This document shows, piece by piece, positions 32,827 to 42,900 of a stretch of 50,299 nucleotides of DNA (position 1 is the stretch's first letter; the number at the start of each line of letters is the position of its first letter). A program made the position numbers and the translations under genes. This DNA comes from Streptomyces atriruber. GTDB lineage: Bacteria > Actinomycetota > Actinomycetes > Streptomycetales > Streptomycetaceae. Under the pieces are notes generated by a model. That model searched no databases. It was given only the letters and a program-made list of their open reading frames with translations, and was not told the DNA's origin. The DNA lies in assembly GCF_001418325.1 (NCBI RefSeq), contig NZ_LIPN01000095.1:1-50299 (forward strand). The letters run 5' to 3'.

Positions 32827-33987
32827 ATGAGTGGCGACCCGTTGAGTGGCGATCCGTCACTGCTGCGACGGCTGAACGCGGCGGCGGCCCTGCGCGTGCT
32901 GCGCGAGCGCGACGAGATCACCGTGCCCGAGCTGGCCGCGCTGATCGGCGTCTCCCGGCCGACCGCACAGGACCTGACGGCCCAACTACTGCGCGAGGGG
33001 CGGCTCGTGGAGCTGACCCCGGGCAGTGGTGGCGTCGGCAGGCCGGCCCGTAGATTCCGGTTCCGCGCCGAGGCGGGGCACGTCCTCGGCGTCGACATCG
33101 GCGCGCACAAGATCCTGGTGCTCGCCGCCGACCTGCTCGGCCGCACCGTGGCGGCCCAGCGCGTCGCCGTCACGCCCGAACTGCCCGCGCGCGACCGGCT
33201 CGACGCCGTACGCACCGCGATCGCCGGGTGTCTCGCCAAGCCCGAGGCGGCCGGGGTGCGCCCACTCGCCACCGGCGTCGGCACCAGCGGCATGGTCGAC
33301 ACCAAGGGGCGCGTCGCGGTCAGCGACTCGCTGCCCGAGTGGACCGGCCGCGACCTCGCCCGCGAACTCGCCGACACCGTCCACGGCCCCTTCGTCGTCG
33401 GCAACGACATCCAGCTGGCCACCCTCGCCGAGTGCACCGGCGGTGTCAGCGTCGACGTGCGCGACTGCGTCTACCTCTACGTCGGCAACCGGCTCGGCAT
33501 CGGCCTGTGGCTCCGCGGCGAACTCCACCGCGGGCACCACGGGGCGGCCGGCGAGATGGCCGCGGGGGACGGTTGGGAACTCTCCTACCAGCGACTTCTC
33601 GACTGGTTCGCCGGCCATCAGGGCGCGGAACGGCCCACCCGCGAGAACGCGGCGCGCGCGGTCGTCACCGCCGCGGCCGCCGGCGACGGCGGCGCCCGCT
33701 ACACCCTGCGGGCCTTCGCCGAATGCCTCGCCGACAGCCTCACCCGCCATGTCGCCGTGCTCGACCCGCGGGCGGTCGTGCTCGGCGGCGGCATCTCCCG
33801 GGCGGGCGCCCTGCTGAGCGAGCCGTTCGCGCGGCGCCTCGCCGAGAGCTGCCCGTACGCACCCGAGGTGCGGACCTCCGTGCTGGGTGAGGAATCCACC
33901 GCAATCGGGGCAGCCCGCCTCGCACTGGACCACCTGGAACAGATGGAACAGACCGAACGCGCCGCGCAGAAAAGTCCAACCCCTTAG
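32827..33987 (+). CDS. ROK-family transcriptional regulator
   Basis: Predicted 386-aa repressor. An N-terminal winged helix (about 10-70) has LLRRLNAAAALRVLRE and TVPELAALIGVSRPTAQDLT. The sugar-kinase-like ROK domain has LGVDIGAHKILVLAADLLG, VGTSGMVDTKG, VGNDIQLATLAE and VVLGGGISRAG. The ROK zinc motif (C-x-C-G-x2-G-C-x-E) is replaced by GHHGAAGEMAAGDGWE, lacking cysteines, so it is not a conventional zinc-containing ROK protein. The ATG at 32827 follows GGGGAAGGGA. It is divergent from the glycosidase-like gene and followed after 153 bp by the importer genes, which it probably controls. Confidence 0.93.
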   Translation: MSGDPLSGDPSLLRRLNAAAALRVLRERDEITVPELAALIGVSRPTAQDLTAQLLREGRLVELTPGSGGVGRPARRFRFRAEAGHVLGVDIGAHKILVLAADLLGRTVAAQRVAVTPELPARDRLDAVRTAIAGCLAKPEAAGVRPLATGVGTSGMVDTKGRVAVSDSLPEWTGRDLARELADTVHGPFVVGNDIQLATLAECTGGVSVDVRDCVYLYVGNRLGIGLWLRGELHRGHHGAAGEMAAGDGWELSYQRLLDWFAGHQGAERPTRENAARAVVTAAAAGDGGARYTLRAFAECLADSLTRHVAVLDPRAVVLGGGISRAGALLSEPFARRLAESCPYAPEVRTSVLGEESTAIGAARLALDHLEQMEQTERAAQKSPTP

Positions 33988-34140
33988 GACCCACAGGTGG
34001 TTGACGGGCGCGGGCGGCCCTTCCATGATGTGGCTCACTTTCGGCAAGTTGGCTTCTTAATTCCGTCCCACAAGAACGTTCCCCAGCAGCCCGCTTGCCG
34101 GTGTCCCCATTCCGTCGTGCCGCCAGGCCAGGGAGAACGA

Positions 34141-35160
34141 GTGACATCCCCTGCAACGCGACGCAGGCCACAGGCCGCGTCACCGCCCGCGTCCGTGTCG
34201 AAGTCGACGTCCAAGTCCCCCTCGGGGGGCCCTGGTCCCGAGGTGCGCATGCGCGCCCCGCTGCGTGTCCGGCTGCGCAACAACTGGGTGATGCTCGCCC
34301 TCATGACCCCGGGCGTGCTGTTCTTCATCGGGTTCTTCTACGTCCCGATGCTGGGCAACGTCATCGCCTTCCAGGACTACCAGCCCTTCATCGGCTTCAA
34401 GGACAGCCCGCTGGTCGGCCTCGCCAACTTCCAGGAGCTGTTCGCCGACCCGGCGTTCTGGGAGTCGGTCCGCAACACCCTCGCCTTCGCCGCACTCCAG
34501 CTGATCTTCTTCTTCCCGGCCCCGTTGGCCCTCGCGCTGCTGATCAACAGTCTGGTCAGCCCGCGCGTCAAGAAGTTCGTGCAGAGCGTCGTGTACCTGC
34601 CGCACTTCATCTCGTGGGTCCTGGTCGTCGCGCTCTTCCAGCAAGTCCTCGGCGGGGCGGGCCTGTTCAGCAACTACCTGCGTGACCACGGCATGTCGCC
34701 GCTCGACGTGATGAGCGACCCCAGCACCTTCCCGCTCCTGATCACGGGCCAGGTGATCTGGAAGGACATCGGCTGGGGAATGATCATTTACCTGGCGGCG
34801 CTCGCCAACGTCGACCAGAGTCTCTACGAGTCGGCGGCCGTCGACGGCGCCGGACGCTGGCGCCGCATGTGGCACGTCACGCTGCCCGCCGTCCGCGGCG
34901 TGACGATCATGCTGCTCGTGCTCCGCCTCGGCGACGTGCTCTCCGTCGGCTTCGAGCAGTTCCTGCTCCAGCGCGACGCGGTCGGCGCCAGAGCGGCGGA
35001 AGTCCTCGACACCTACATCTACTACCACGGCGTCGTCTACGGCGACTGGGGCGTCGGAGCCGCGGCGGGCCTGGTCAAGGGAGTCATCGGCGCCCTGATG
35101 ATCTGGGGCGCCAACAAGGTCGCCCACGCCTTCGGAGAGCACGGGGTGTACAGCAAATGA
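34141..35160 (+). CDS. ABC sugar transporter permease, LplB/UgpA type
   Basis: Predicted 339-aa membrane protein. About 40 polar residues precede six hydrophobic segments, beginning WVMLALMTPGVLFFIGFFYV. The family signature FQDYQPFIGF and the EAA loop YESAAVDGAGRWRRMWHVTLP are clear. GTG 34141 after AGGGAGAACGA is preferred; in-frame starts back to 33997 would enter AT-richer sequence with no coding look. It pairs with the next permease through an ATGA overlap. Related to importers of plant-polysaccharide oligosaccharides (LplB/YtcP type); the substrate is unknown. Confidence 0.95.
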   Translation: MTSPATRRRPQAASPPASVSKSTSKSPSGGPGPEVRMRAPLRVRLRNNWVMLALMTPGVLFFIGFFYVPMLGNVIAFQDYQPFIGFKDSPLVGLANFQELFADPAFWESVRNTLAFAALQLIFFFPAPLALALLINSLVSPRVKKFVQSVVYLPHFISWVLVVALFQQVLGGAGLFSNYLRDHGMSPLDVMSDPSTFPLLITGQVIWKDIGWGMIIYLAALANVDQSLYESAAVDGAGRWRRMWHVTLPAVRGVTIMLLVLRLGDVLSVGFEQFLLQRDAVGARAAEVLDTYIYYHGVVYGDWGVGAAAGLVKGVIGALMIWGANKVAHAFGEHGVYSK

Positions 35161-36080
35161 GCAGCTTCGGATTCCCCCTGCGCACGCCCCGGGTCCGCGA
35201 GGAGCGGCCCGCCTGGGAAGAGCCGCCGACGAAGATCGGGTCGGCCGCCAAGGCCGTCGTCATCACGGTCATCTGCGCCGTGATGATCCTGCCCTTCCTC
35301 ACGGTCCTCTCCACCAGCCTCGCCTCCCGCAAGGAGATCACCGAGTCCGGCGGCTTCGTCCTCTTCCCCACGGACCCGACCCTGGAGGCGTACCGCACGA
35401 TCCTGTCCGGCGGGATCGTCTCGCGCGCGGTGGTCGTGAGCGTCCTGATCACGGTGGTCGGCACCGCGCTCTCGCTCCTGACGACGATCGCGCTCGCGTA
35501 CGCCCTGAGCAAGCGCGGCGTCCCCGGCAGCAAGCCGATCCTGCTGATGGTCCTCTTCACGCTGCTGTTCGCGCCGGGGATGGTCCCGATGTACGTGGTC
35601 GTCAAGGAGCTCGGACTCCTCGACTCCTACTGGTCGTTGATCCTCCCGGTGCTCATCAACGCCTTCAACCTCGTCGTGCTGCGGGCGTTCTTCATGAACA
35701 TCCCCGACGAGCTCTACCAGGCGGCCCGCATCGACGGCGCGGGGGACTGGCGCATCCTCACCCGCATCGTGCTCCCGCTCTCCAAGGGAGTCGTCGCCGT
35801 CGTCGGCCTCTTCTACGCGGTGACGTACTGGAACGCCTTCTTCAACGCGATGCTCTATCTCAACGACTCGGGCAAGTGGCCCATCCAGCTGGTCCTGCGG
35901 ACGTACGTCGTCCAGAACAAGTCCATGACGAGCGACCAGCTCGGCATCGCCCACATGCCGCCGCAGCAGTCCCTCTCCATGGCCGTGGTCATGCTCGCGC
36001 TGCTGCCGATCCTCGCGCTCTTCCCGTTCCTGCAGAAGTACTTCACCAAGGGCGTGCTCACCGGCGCCATCAAGGGCTGA
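35157..36080 (+). CDS. ABC sugar transporter permease, LplC/YtcP type
   Basis: Predicted 307-aa partner permease with six transmembrane segments, starting VVITVICAVMILPFLTVL. The EAA loop reads YQAARIDGAGDWRILTRIVLP. Hydrophobic LLMVLFTLLFAPGMVPMYVV and PILALFPFLQKYFTKGVLTG complete the usual pattern. ATG 35157 overlaps the stop of the first permease by 4 bp (ATGA), so they are coupled and probably form a heterodimer. The binding protein follows after 46 bp. Confidence 0.95.
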   Translation: MSSFGFPLRTPRVREERPAWEEPPTKIGSAAKAVVITVICAVMILPFLTVLSTSLASRKEITESGGFVLFPTDPTLEAYRTILSGGIVSRAVVVSVLITVVGTALSLLTTIALAYALSKRGVPGSKPILLMVLFTLLFAPGMVPMYVVVKELGLLDSYWSLILPVLINAFNLVVLRAFFMNIPDELYQAARIDGAGDWRILTRIVLPLSKGVVAVVGLFYAVTYWNAFFNAMLYLNDSGKWPIQLVLRTYVVQNKSMTSDQLGIAHMPPQQSLSMAVVMLALLPILALFPFLQKYFTKGVLTGAIKG

Positions 36081-36126
36081 CCCCACCCCGCCCCGCCCCA
36101 CCACGACCTCATCCGCGGAGATTCCC

Positions 36127-37767
36127 ATGCCTGGCATGTCCCGACGCACCTTCCTCAGCCTCTCCACCTCCGTCGCCGCGGGCGCGGCCGTCACCTCCCT
36201 GACGGGCTGCGGCTCCGGCACGAAGAAGACGGGTGAGGCGGCGTCGTCGAAGGTGAAGCTGCCCACCCACGTCCCCTTCACCAAGATCAAGCCCGACCTC
36301 GCGCCCAACGCGAAGGGGCTCTCGGCCGGCTTCCTCTCCTACCCGAAGGACCTGGTTCGCAGCGTCGCGAAGACCCCCGGCGACGGCTCGGGGATCACCA
36401 TGCTCACGGAGATCTGGACGCAGCCCCCGACCCCCAAGGGCTCGAACGCGTACTGGGACAGGCTCAACAAGGAACTCGGCGTCGACCTCACCGCCATCCT
36501 CGGCACCGACCCCGGCTACGAGGAGAAGTTCTCCGCGACCATCGCCGGCGGCGACCTGCCGGACCTGCTGTGGATACCGCCCAACCAGGGCATCCAGCAC
36601 GTCGCCGAACTCCTGGAGGCCAAGTGCGCGGACATCACGGAGTACGTCTCCGGTGACGCGGTGAAGAAGTACCCGAACCTCGCCGCGATGACCCCCGCGC
36701 ACTGGAAGACAGCGGTCGTCAACGGCAAGATCTGGGGCGCGCCCGTCCCCTACCCGGCGTTCGGCCAGGTCTACGCGGGCAACCCGAAGGTCTGGGAGAA
36801 GGCGGACGGCATCGCGTCGCGCGACGCAGAGGAGTTCCTCGCCAAGTGCAAGGAGGTCACCGGCGGCAAGACCTGGGCCCTGGAGCCGATCTACGTCAAC
36901 GCCGTCAGCGTACTCAGCCAGTGCTTCGGCGCCCCCAACAAGTGGCGGCAGAACAAGGACGGTTCGCTGACCTGGTTCCAGGACACCGACGAGTACGAGG
37001 CGGCCCTCGACTTCGTCCTGAAGCTGAAGAAGGCGGGCGTCTTCTACCCCGGCAACCCCAAGATGGCCGACGCGTACATCAAGATGGCGCAGGGCACGAT
37101 CGGCGCCACCGTCCACGCCAACCCGTACAACGCGCGCAAGGAGATCCGCGTCCAGGACCCCGGCATCGCGTCCGAGATCCTGATCCCGTTCGCCGCGGGC
37201 GGCAACAAGCCCCACCACCACTACCACCTGGGCACCATCGGCTACACCGCCATCAAGAAGGGCGACGAGAAGCGGGTGCGCATGCTGCTGCGCGTCCTCG
37301 ACTACCTGGCCGCGCCGTTCGGCAGCAAGGAGCGCGAGTTCCTGGAGTACGGCACCGAGGGCGAGGACTTCACGTACGACAAGAACGGCTTCCCGGACCG
37401 CACCAAGCAGGGCAAGCAGCAGGTCGAGGGCCTCTTCAGCGGACTGCAGACGTCGACGACCTCGCCCTTCTCCCTCATCGCGTCCAGCTTCCCGGGCACG
37501 GACCGCGTCCGGGACGTGAAGGACGTCTACGCCGCCGAGCAGAAGCTCCTGGAGACCGCGATCCGCAACCCCACGGTCGGCCACTACTCGGACGCGTACA
37601 CCCAGCACTACGGGCGCATGTCCACCGAGGCGACCGACCTGGTCAACGACATCGTCAGCGGGCGCAAGAAGATCGGCGAGTGGCGGCCGTTCTGGGCCGA
37701 GTGGAAGAACAAGGGCCTGGAGCAGATGGCCCGCGAATACCAGAAGTCGATCGAGCGGAGCTCCTGA
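36127..37767 (+). CDS. Extracellular solute-binding lipoprotein, Tat-type signal (LplA-like)
   Basis: Predicted 546-aa sugar-binding receptor. The signal has twin arginines SRRTFLSLS and a lipobox LTGC, suggesting Tat export and lipid anchoring. About 545 aa is the length usual for LplA-like receptors of complex oligosaccharides. Internal motifs include YEEKFSATIAGGDLPDLLWI, KIWGAPVPYPAFGQ and HLGTIGYTAIKKGD. ATG 36127 is 46 bp after the second permease; GGAGATTCCC precedes it. No ATPase gene is in the operon, so a shared MsiK-type ATPase is expected. Only 6 bp lie between its stop and that of the convergent APC permease. Confidence 0.93.
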   Translation: MPGMSRRTFLSLSTSVAAGAAVTSLTGCGSGTKKTGEAASSKVKLPTHVPFTKIKPDLAPNAKGLSAGFLSYPKDLVRSVAKTPGDGSGITMLTEIWTQPPTPKGSNAYWDRLNKELGVDLTAILGTDPGYEEKFSATIAGGDLPDLLWIPPNQGIQHVAELLEAKCADITEYVSGDAVKKYPNLAAMTPAHWKTAVVNGKIWGAPVPYPAFGQVYAGNPKVWEKADGIASRDAEEFLAKCKEVTGGKTWALEPIYVNAVSVLSQCFGAPNKWRQNKDGSLTWFQDTDEYEAALDFVLKLKKAGVFYPGNPKMADAYIKMAQGTIGATVHANPYNARKEIRVQDPGIASEILIPFAAGGNKPHHHYHLGTIGYTAIKKGDEKRVRMLLRVLDYLAAPFGSKEREFLEYGTEGEDFTYDKNGFPDRTKQGKQQVEGLFSGLQTSTTSPFSLIASSFPGTDRVRDVKDVYAAEQKLLETAIRNPTVGHYSDAYTQHYGRMSTEATDLVNDIVSGRKKIGEWRPFWAEWKNKGLEQMAREYQKSIERSS

Positions 37768-37773
37768 CGCGCC

Positions 37774-39204
37774 TCACGCCTCGGTGCCCCGATCCGTCTT
37801 CGCCAGCTCCGACTTCCGGTACGAGTAGCCGAAGTACACGCCGAGACCGATCAGGAACCACACGGCGAACCGCACCCAGGTCTGCCACTGCAGGAAGGTG
37901 ATCAGCCAGATCGAGAAGACCACGCCGATCGCGGGCACCACCGGCATCCCGGGACAGCGGAACGTGCGCGGCAGCTCCGGTTGCTTGTACCGCAGCACGA
38001 TCACCGCGACGCAGACCACGACGAACGCCAGCAGGATCCCGATGTTGGTCAGTTCGGCCGCCTCGCCGATCGGCAGGAACCCGGCGATGGCGGCCGACGC
38101 GACCCCGACGATCCACGTCACGCGCGTCGGCACGTGCCGCGTCGGATGCGTCTTGGCGAACCACTTGGGAAGGAGGCCGTCCCGGCTCATCGAGAACCAC
38201 ACGCGCGTGCAGCCCAGCATGAACGTGAACATCACGGTGAGGATGCCGATGATCGCGCCCACCGCGATGACGTCCGCCAGGCCGCCGAGTCCCACGGACT
38301 TGAAGGCCGTGGAGAAGCCGCTCTCCGGGTCGACGTCCTTGTAGCTCTGCATGCCGGTGAGGACCAGGCACGCGAGGACGTACAGCACCATCGAGATGGC
38401 GAGGGAGTAGAGGATCGCCTTCGGCATGTGGCGCTGGGCGTCCTTGGACTCCTCGGCGGCGGTGCTCATCGCGTCGTACCCGAAGACGGCGAAGAACACG
38501 GTCGCCGCGCCGGTGAACGCGCCGCTGACCCCGTAGGGGAAGAACGGATCGTAGTTCCCGGTCTCGATGTGGAAGAAGCCGACCGCGATCACGACGAGGA
38601 CCACGATCACCTTCAGGACGACCACGATCATCTCGAAGCGCGCGGCGTTCCTGATGCCGAGCGTGAGGAGATACGCGATGAACAGGCACAGCACCGCGGC
38701 GAACAGGTCGACCTTGTGCCCGTCACCGGTGCCCGGCGCGCCCATCATCCAGTTCGGCAGCTCGGCCCCCATCTCCTCGACCAGGAAACCGAAGTAGCCG
38801 GAGATGCCGATCGCGACCACGGCGACGATGGCGGTGTACTCCAGCAGCAGGTCCCAGCCGATGAACCAGCCGGTGAGCTCGCCGAGCACCACATAGCCGT
38901 AGGTGTATGCGGAGCCCGCCTTCGGGATCATGCCGGCGAACTCGGCGTACGAGAAGGCGGCGGCCGCGCTCGCGACGCCCGCGATCAGGAAGGAGACCAG
39001 CACCGCGGGGCCCGCCGTGCCGTTGGCGACGGCCCCGGCGAGGCTGAAGATGCCGGCGCCGATGATGCCGCCGACGCCGATCGCGGTGAGTTGCCAGAGC
39101 CCGAGGGACCTGGCGAGTCCGCCGCCCGCCCCCGCCTCTGTCTCCTCGATGTGCTCGATGGGCTTGCGGCGCAGTACGCCCTGTCCCATCCGGAGTCCCG
39201 ACAT
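37774..39204 (-). CDS. Amino acid permease, APC superfamily (CAT/YfnA-like)
   Basis: Predicted 476-aa transporter with about 12-13 hydrophobic segments. The N-terminus has [10 protein letters not shown] followed by [20 protein letters not shown], the conserved first helix of APC amino-acid transporters. [20 protein letters not shown] and [19 protein letters not shown] are the further family signatures. ATG 39204 follows GAGGTGGAG; a longer in-frame start at 39249 has no such site. Upstream, on its own strand, six 10-bp direct repeats lie 120-180 bp before the start and may be a regulator array. The substrate is probably a cationic or branched amino acid, but this cannot be decided here. Confidence 0.93.
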   Translation of the reverse strand: MSGLRMGQGVLRRKPIEHIEETEAGAGGGLARSLGLWQLTAIGVGGIIGAGIFSLAGAVANGTAGPAVLVSFLIAGVASAAAAFSYAEFAGMIPKAGSAYTYGYVVLGELTGWFIGWDLLLEYTAIVAVVAIGISGYFGFLVEEMGAELPNWMMGAPGTGDGHKVDLFAAVLCLFIAYLLTLGIRNAARFEMIVVVLKVIVVLVVIAVGFFHIETGNYDPFFPYGVSGAFTGAATVFFAVFGYDAMSTAAEESKDAQRHMPKAILYSLAISMVLYVLACLVLTGMQSYKDVDPESGFSTAFKSVGLGGLADVIAVGAIIGILTVMFTFMLGCTRVWFSMSRDGLLPKWFAKTHPTRHVPTRVTWIVGVASAAIAGFLPIGEAAELTNIGILLAFVVVCVAVIVLRYKQPELPRTFRCPGMPVVPAIGVVFSIWLITFLQWQTWVRFAVWFLIGLGVYFGYSYRKSELAKTDRGTEA

Positions 39205-39323
39205 GAGCTCCACCTCTTCGCAGACGGCAGTCGGCTGATGGCGGATCATGATGGCCCAGGCCGGGCCGCGACGGAAGACGCCACACGCGGGGCGCGCGCA
39301 GGGCCGCCGCGGCGGGGGCCATT

Positions 39324-39383
39324 CAGGTCACATCGGGTCACGTCGGGGCACGTCACGTCACCTCAGGTCACTTCACGGCACCA
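39324..39383. repeat. Six tandem decamers between the APC permease and universal stress genes
   Basis: Successive units are CAGGTCACAT, CGGGTCACGT, CGGGGCACGT, CACGTCACCT, CAGGTCACTT and CACGGCACCA, strictly 10 bp apart. The last unit overlaps the end of the universal stress gene (stop at 39373-39375). The GTCAC core recurs once per helical turn, as expected for cooperative binding on one DNA face. Confidence 0.7.
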
Positions 39384-39834
39384 CCGTGACCGGCCACCGG
39401 CCCGCCTTCACCAGACGCACGGCGACCGACCCCACGATGCGATGGCCCGCCTGCTCGGAGGCGCCGACGACGACGGCATCCGCCTTGAGGTCGTCGGCGG
39501 CGGTGACGAGACCGGTGTAGGGGTCGCCGCGGAAGGTGTGGAACTCCCACCGGACGTCGAATATGTCCTTCACCCGCTCGGTCGCGGCCCGGATCTCCGC
39601 GATCAGCCCCTCGGCGATCTCGTCGGTGGTCTCCGCGACCGGGACGCCGAACGCGGCGCCCGCCGCCATCACCGGCTGGATGTACACGACGGCGAGCAGG
39701 GCCCGCTGTCGCCGGGCCAGGCCCCCGGCATATGCCGCCGCTCTCAGCGAGGAATCGGAGCCGTCGACTCCGACGACGATCACCTTGGGCCCGTCGGTGC
39801 CGCGTTCGAACTGGTGGGACTGGTCTTCACTCAC
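39373..39834 (-). CDS. Universal stress protein, UspA family
   Basis: Predicted 153-aa cytosolic stress protein with one Usp domain. It opens with [20 protein letters not shown] and ends with the ATP-binding pattern [20 protein letters not shown] followed by [15 protein letters not shown]. This matches the G-2x-G-9x-G(S/T) type of ATP-binding Usp proteins. The start is GTG 39834. No ribosome binding site precedes it, but TAACCT lies 6 nt upstream, so a leaderless mRNA is plausible. Divergent from lysX with 108 bp between starts. Confidence 0.92.
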   Translation of the reverse strand: MSEDQSHQFERGTDGPKVIVVGVDGSDSSLRAAAYAGGLARRQRALLAVVYIQPVMAAGAAFGVPVAETTDEIAEGLIAEIRAATERVKDIFDVRWEFHTFRGDPYTGLVTAADDLKADAVVVGASEQAGHRIVGSVAVRLVKAGRWPVTVVP

Positions 39835-39840
39835 GCCGAG

Positions 39841-39846
39841 AGGTTA
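39841..39846 (-). promoter_or_regulatory. Candidate -10 box for a leaderless universal stress transcript
   Basis: On the minus strand TAACCT ends 6 nt before GTG 39834. It fits TANNNT, and no Shine-Dalgarno sequence separates it from the start codon. Confidence 0.4.
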
Positions 39847-39929
39847 GCGGAGGCAGTGCTACCGCCTGTGTTCCGGGCGGTCGTGCCCCGCCCTGCCCCT
39901 CTCGACGCGCGCGGCGGCGCGGCTCTTCC

Positions 39930-39935
39930 TAGAGT
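39930..39935 (+). promoter_or_regulatory. Candidate -10 box for a leaderless lysX transcript
   Basis: TAGAGT ends 7 nt before ATG 39943, again without a Shine-Dalgarno sequence. The same arrangement is seen on the opposite strand for the universal stress gene. Confidence 0.4.
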
Positions 39936-39942
39936 CGTGCTC

Positions 39943-42900
39943 ATGACGGTCAGCACGGAGGAGCCCCAGGCCAGAGGACCGATACCGCGCCGAGGCGGAT
40001 TCCTCGGACGCGTCCCGGAGGGGTTCGCCGCCTTCTTCGGAGCCCTCGGCGTCTTCTGCGCGGTGCTCGCGGTCATCTCTCCGCTGCGCCGCCTCCTCAC
40101 GCCCGTCATCCGCGTCCTCGACCTCCTCACGGTCCCGGTCAGCGCGAACCTCGCGTACGCCGTCTTCCTCTTCCTGCTCGCCGCCGCGACCGCCGCCCGG
40201 AAGAAGGTCGCCTGGTGGCTCGTCGTCAGCTATCTGGGTTTGCTCCTCGCCTTCGACGTGCTCGGCGCGGCCCTCGGCTTCTGGGCGGAGTCGCTGCCCT
40301 CCTTCATCATCTGCGGCGTCGCCTTCGTGCTGCTGATCCTGGCCCGCAAGGAGTTCTCCGCGGACTCCCGGCGCGGGGCCGTGTGGCGGGCCATCGCGGT
40401 GCTCGCCGCCGGGCTCGGCGTCGCGATCCTGGTCGGCTGGGGCCTGGTGGAGCTGTTCCCCGGCACGCTGGTGCGCGGCGAGCGCCTGCTGTGGGCGGCG
40501 AACCGGGTCTGCGGCGGGCTGATCCACGGCCACGACTACTTCGACGGCTCCCCGCCGCGCGGCCTCTACTTCTGGCTCGGCCTGTTCGGCGCCCTCGCCC
40601 TGCTCAACGCCGCTGCCACGCTCTTCCGCTCCCAGCGCATGGAAGCGGCCCTGCACGGCGACGAGGAGCCCCGCATCCGCGCCCTCCTCGGGGCCTACGG
40701 CGCGCAGGACTCGCTCGGCTACTTCGCGACCCGGCGGGACAAGGCCGTCGTCTTCTCGCCGAGCGGCAAGGCCGCCGTCACCTACCGCGTCGAGGCCGGC
40801 GTCTGCCTGGCCAGCGGCGACCCCGTCGGCGACCGCGAGGCCTGGCCGCACGCGATCGGCGCCTGGCTGGAGGTGGCCCGGCAGTACGCCTGGGCCCCCG
40901 CCGTCATGGGCGCGTCCGAGGACGGCGCGACCGCCTACGCCCGCGCCGGGCTCGGCGCGCTGCAGCTCGGCGACGAGGCGATCCTGCACGTCGCCGACTT
41001 CGACCTGGACGGCCGCGACATGCGCGTCACCCGCCAGGCCGTGAACCGCGTCCGCCGCACCGGCGCCACCACCCGGATCCGCCGCCACTCCACCCTCACC
41101 GATGAGGAGATGGAGGAGATCGTCGACAAGGCCGACGCCTGGCGGGACACCGAGACCGAGCGGGGCTTCTCCATGGCCCTGGACCGCCTCGGGGACCCCG
41201 AGGACGGCGACTGCCTGCTGGTCGAGGCCTTGGACGCCGACGGCAAACTCCTCGCACTGCTCTCCCTCGTCCCGTGGGGCAAGGATGGCATCTCCCTCGA
41301 CCTGATGCGCCGCGACCGCACCGCACCGAACGGCGTCATGGAGTTCATGGTCGCCGAACTGTGCGCCGCAGCGCCCCGGTCGGGCGTGCGCCGCATCTCC
41401 TTGAACTTCGCGGTGTTCCGCTCGGTCTTCGAGGAGGGCGGGCGCATCGGCGCGGGCCCGGTGCTGCGGCTGTGGCGCAAGCTGCTGCTCTTCTTCTCCA
41501 AGTGGTGGCAGCTGGAAGCGCTCTACCGCTCCAACGCCAAGTACCACCCCGAGTGGTATCCGCGCTTCATCTGTTACGGCGACAGCGGCGCCCTCGCCCG
41601 CATCAGCCTGGCCTCCGGCATCGCCGAGGGCTTCGTCTCCGTGCCCTCCCTGCGCAAGCTCTGGGGCAAGGGCCACAAGCCCCGGGGCGTCACCCAGCCC
41701 GCGACCACCGAGGGCCTCCCGTCGATCGCCGCGCTCGGCCTCGCGGACGGGGACGCCGCCGCCGACCCGGACCCGACGTCGAAGCTCCCGGAACAGATCC
41801 GCATCCGCCACCGCAAGCTCGACCGGCTGCGCGCGCAGGGTGTCGACCCCTATCCCGTGGGTCTGGCCCCGCGCACCCACGAACTCTCCGCGATCAACGG
41901 GGAGATGACGGGCACACAGGTCACGGTCGCGGGCCGCGTCATGCTCGTACGCGACTTCGGCGGCGTCGTCTTCGCCGTGCTGCGGGACTGGTCGGGCGAC
42001 CTCCAGCTCGCGCTCACCCGGGACGCCTCGGGCCCCGATGTGCTGGACCGCTTCACCTCCGGCACCGACATCGGCGACCACATCACCGCCACCGGCACGG
42101 TCGGTACCAGCGACCGGGGCGAGCTCACCGTCTTCGTCACCGACTGGCTGCTCACCGGCAAGTGTCTGCGCCCGCTGCCCGACAAGCGCCGCGGCCTCAC
42201 CGACCCCGAGGCCAAGGTCCGCCGACGCTACCTCGACCTGGTCGCGAGCCCCGGCGCCCGCGACGTGGTCCGGGCCCGGTCCACCGCCGTGCAGGCGCTG
42301 CGGCAGGGCCTGCTGGACCGCGGATATCTGGAGGTCGAGACGCCGATGCTCCAGCAGATCCACGGCGGCGCCAACGCACGGCCCTTCACCACCCACATCA
42401 ACGCCTACGACCTGGACCTGTATCTGCGCATCGCCCCCGAGCTGTACCTGAAGCGGCTCTGCGTCGGCGGCATGGAGAAGGTCTTCGAGATGGGCCGCAC
42501 CTTCCGCAACGAAGGCGTCTCCTACAAGCACAACCCCGAGTTCACGATGCTGGAGGCCTACCAGGCCTTCGCCGACTACGACGTGATGCTCGACCTCACC
42601 CGTGAACTCATCCAGGGCGCCGCGATCGCCGCCTTCGGCAGGGCAGTGGCGTACAAGGACGGCGTCGAGCACGACATCTCCGGGCCCTGGCCGGTCAAGA
42701 CGGTGTACGGCGCGATCTCCGAGGCGCTGGGAGAGGAGGTCGACGCGGACACCCCGGTGGCGGACCTGCACCGGCTGTGCGACCGGGCCGACGTCCCGTA
42801 CACGACCGATGACGGCCGTGGTGATGTCGTCCTGGAGATGTACGAGCGGCTCGTCGAGGAGCAGACGAAGCTGCCCACCTTCTACAAGGATTTCCCGACC

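Noticed and set aside
30341..32830. Plus-strand open frame opposite the glycosidase-like gene
   Set aside because: Arg/Val/Gly-rich translation without motifs; the minus-strand product has glycosidase-like blocks and a proper ribosome binding site.
39324..39383. CRISPR array
   Set aside because: Units are only 10 bp, directly abutting and without spacers; no cas genes are present.
37981..39942. Apparent 650-residue N-terminal extension of LysX on the plus strand
   Set aside because: It runs antisense through the APC permease and universal stress genes; LysX family members start near ATG 39943.
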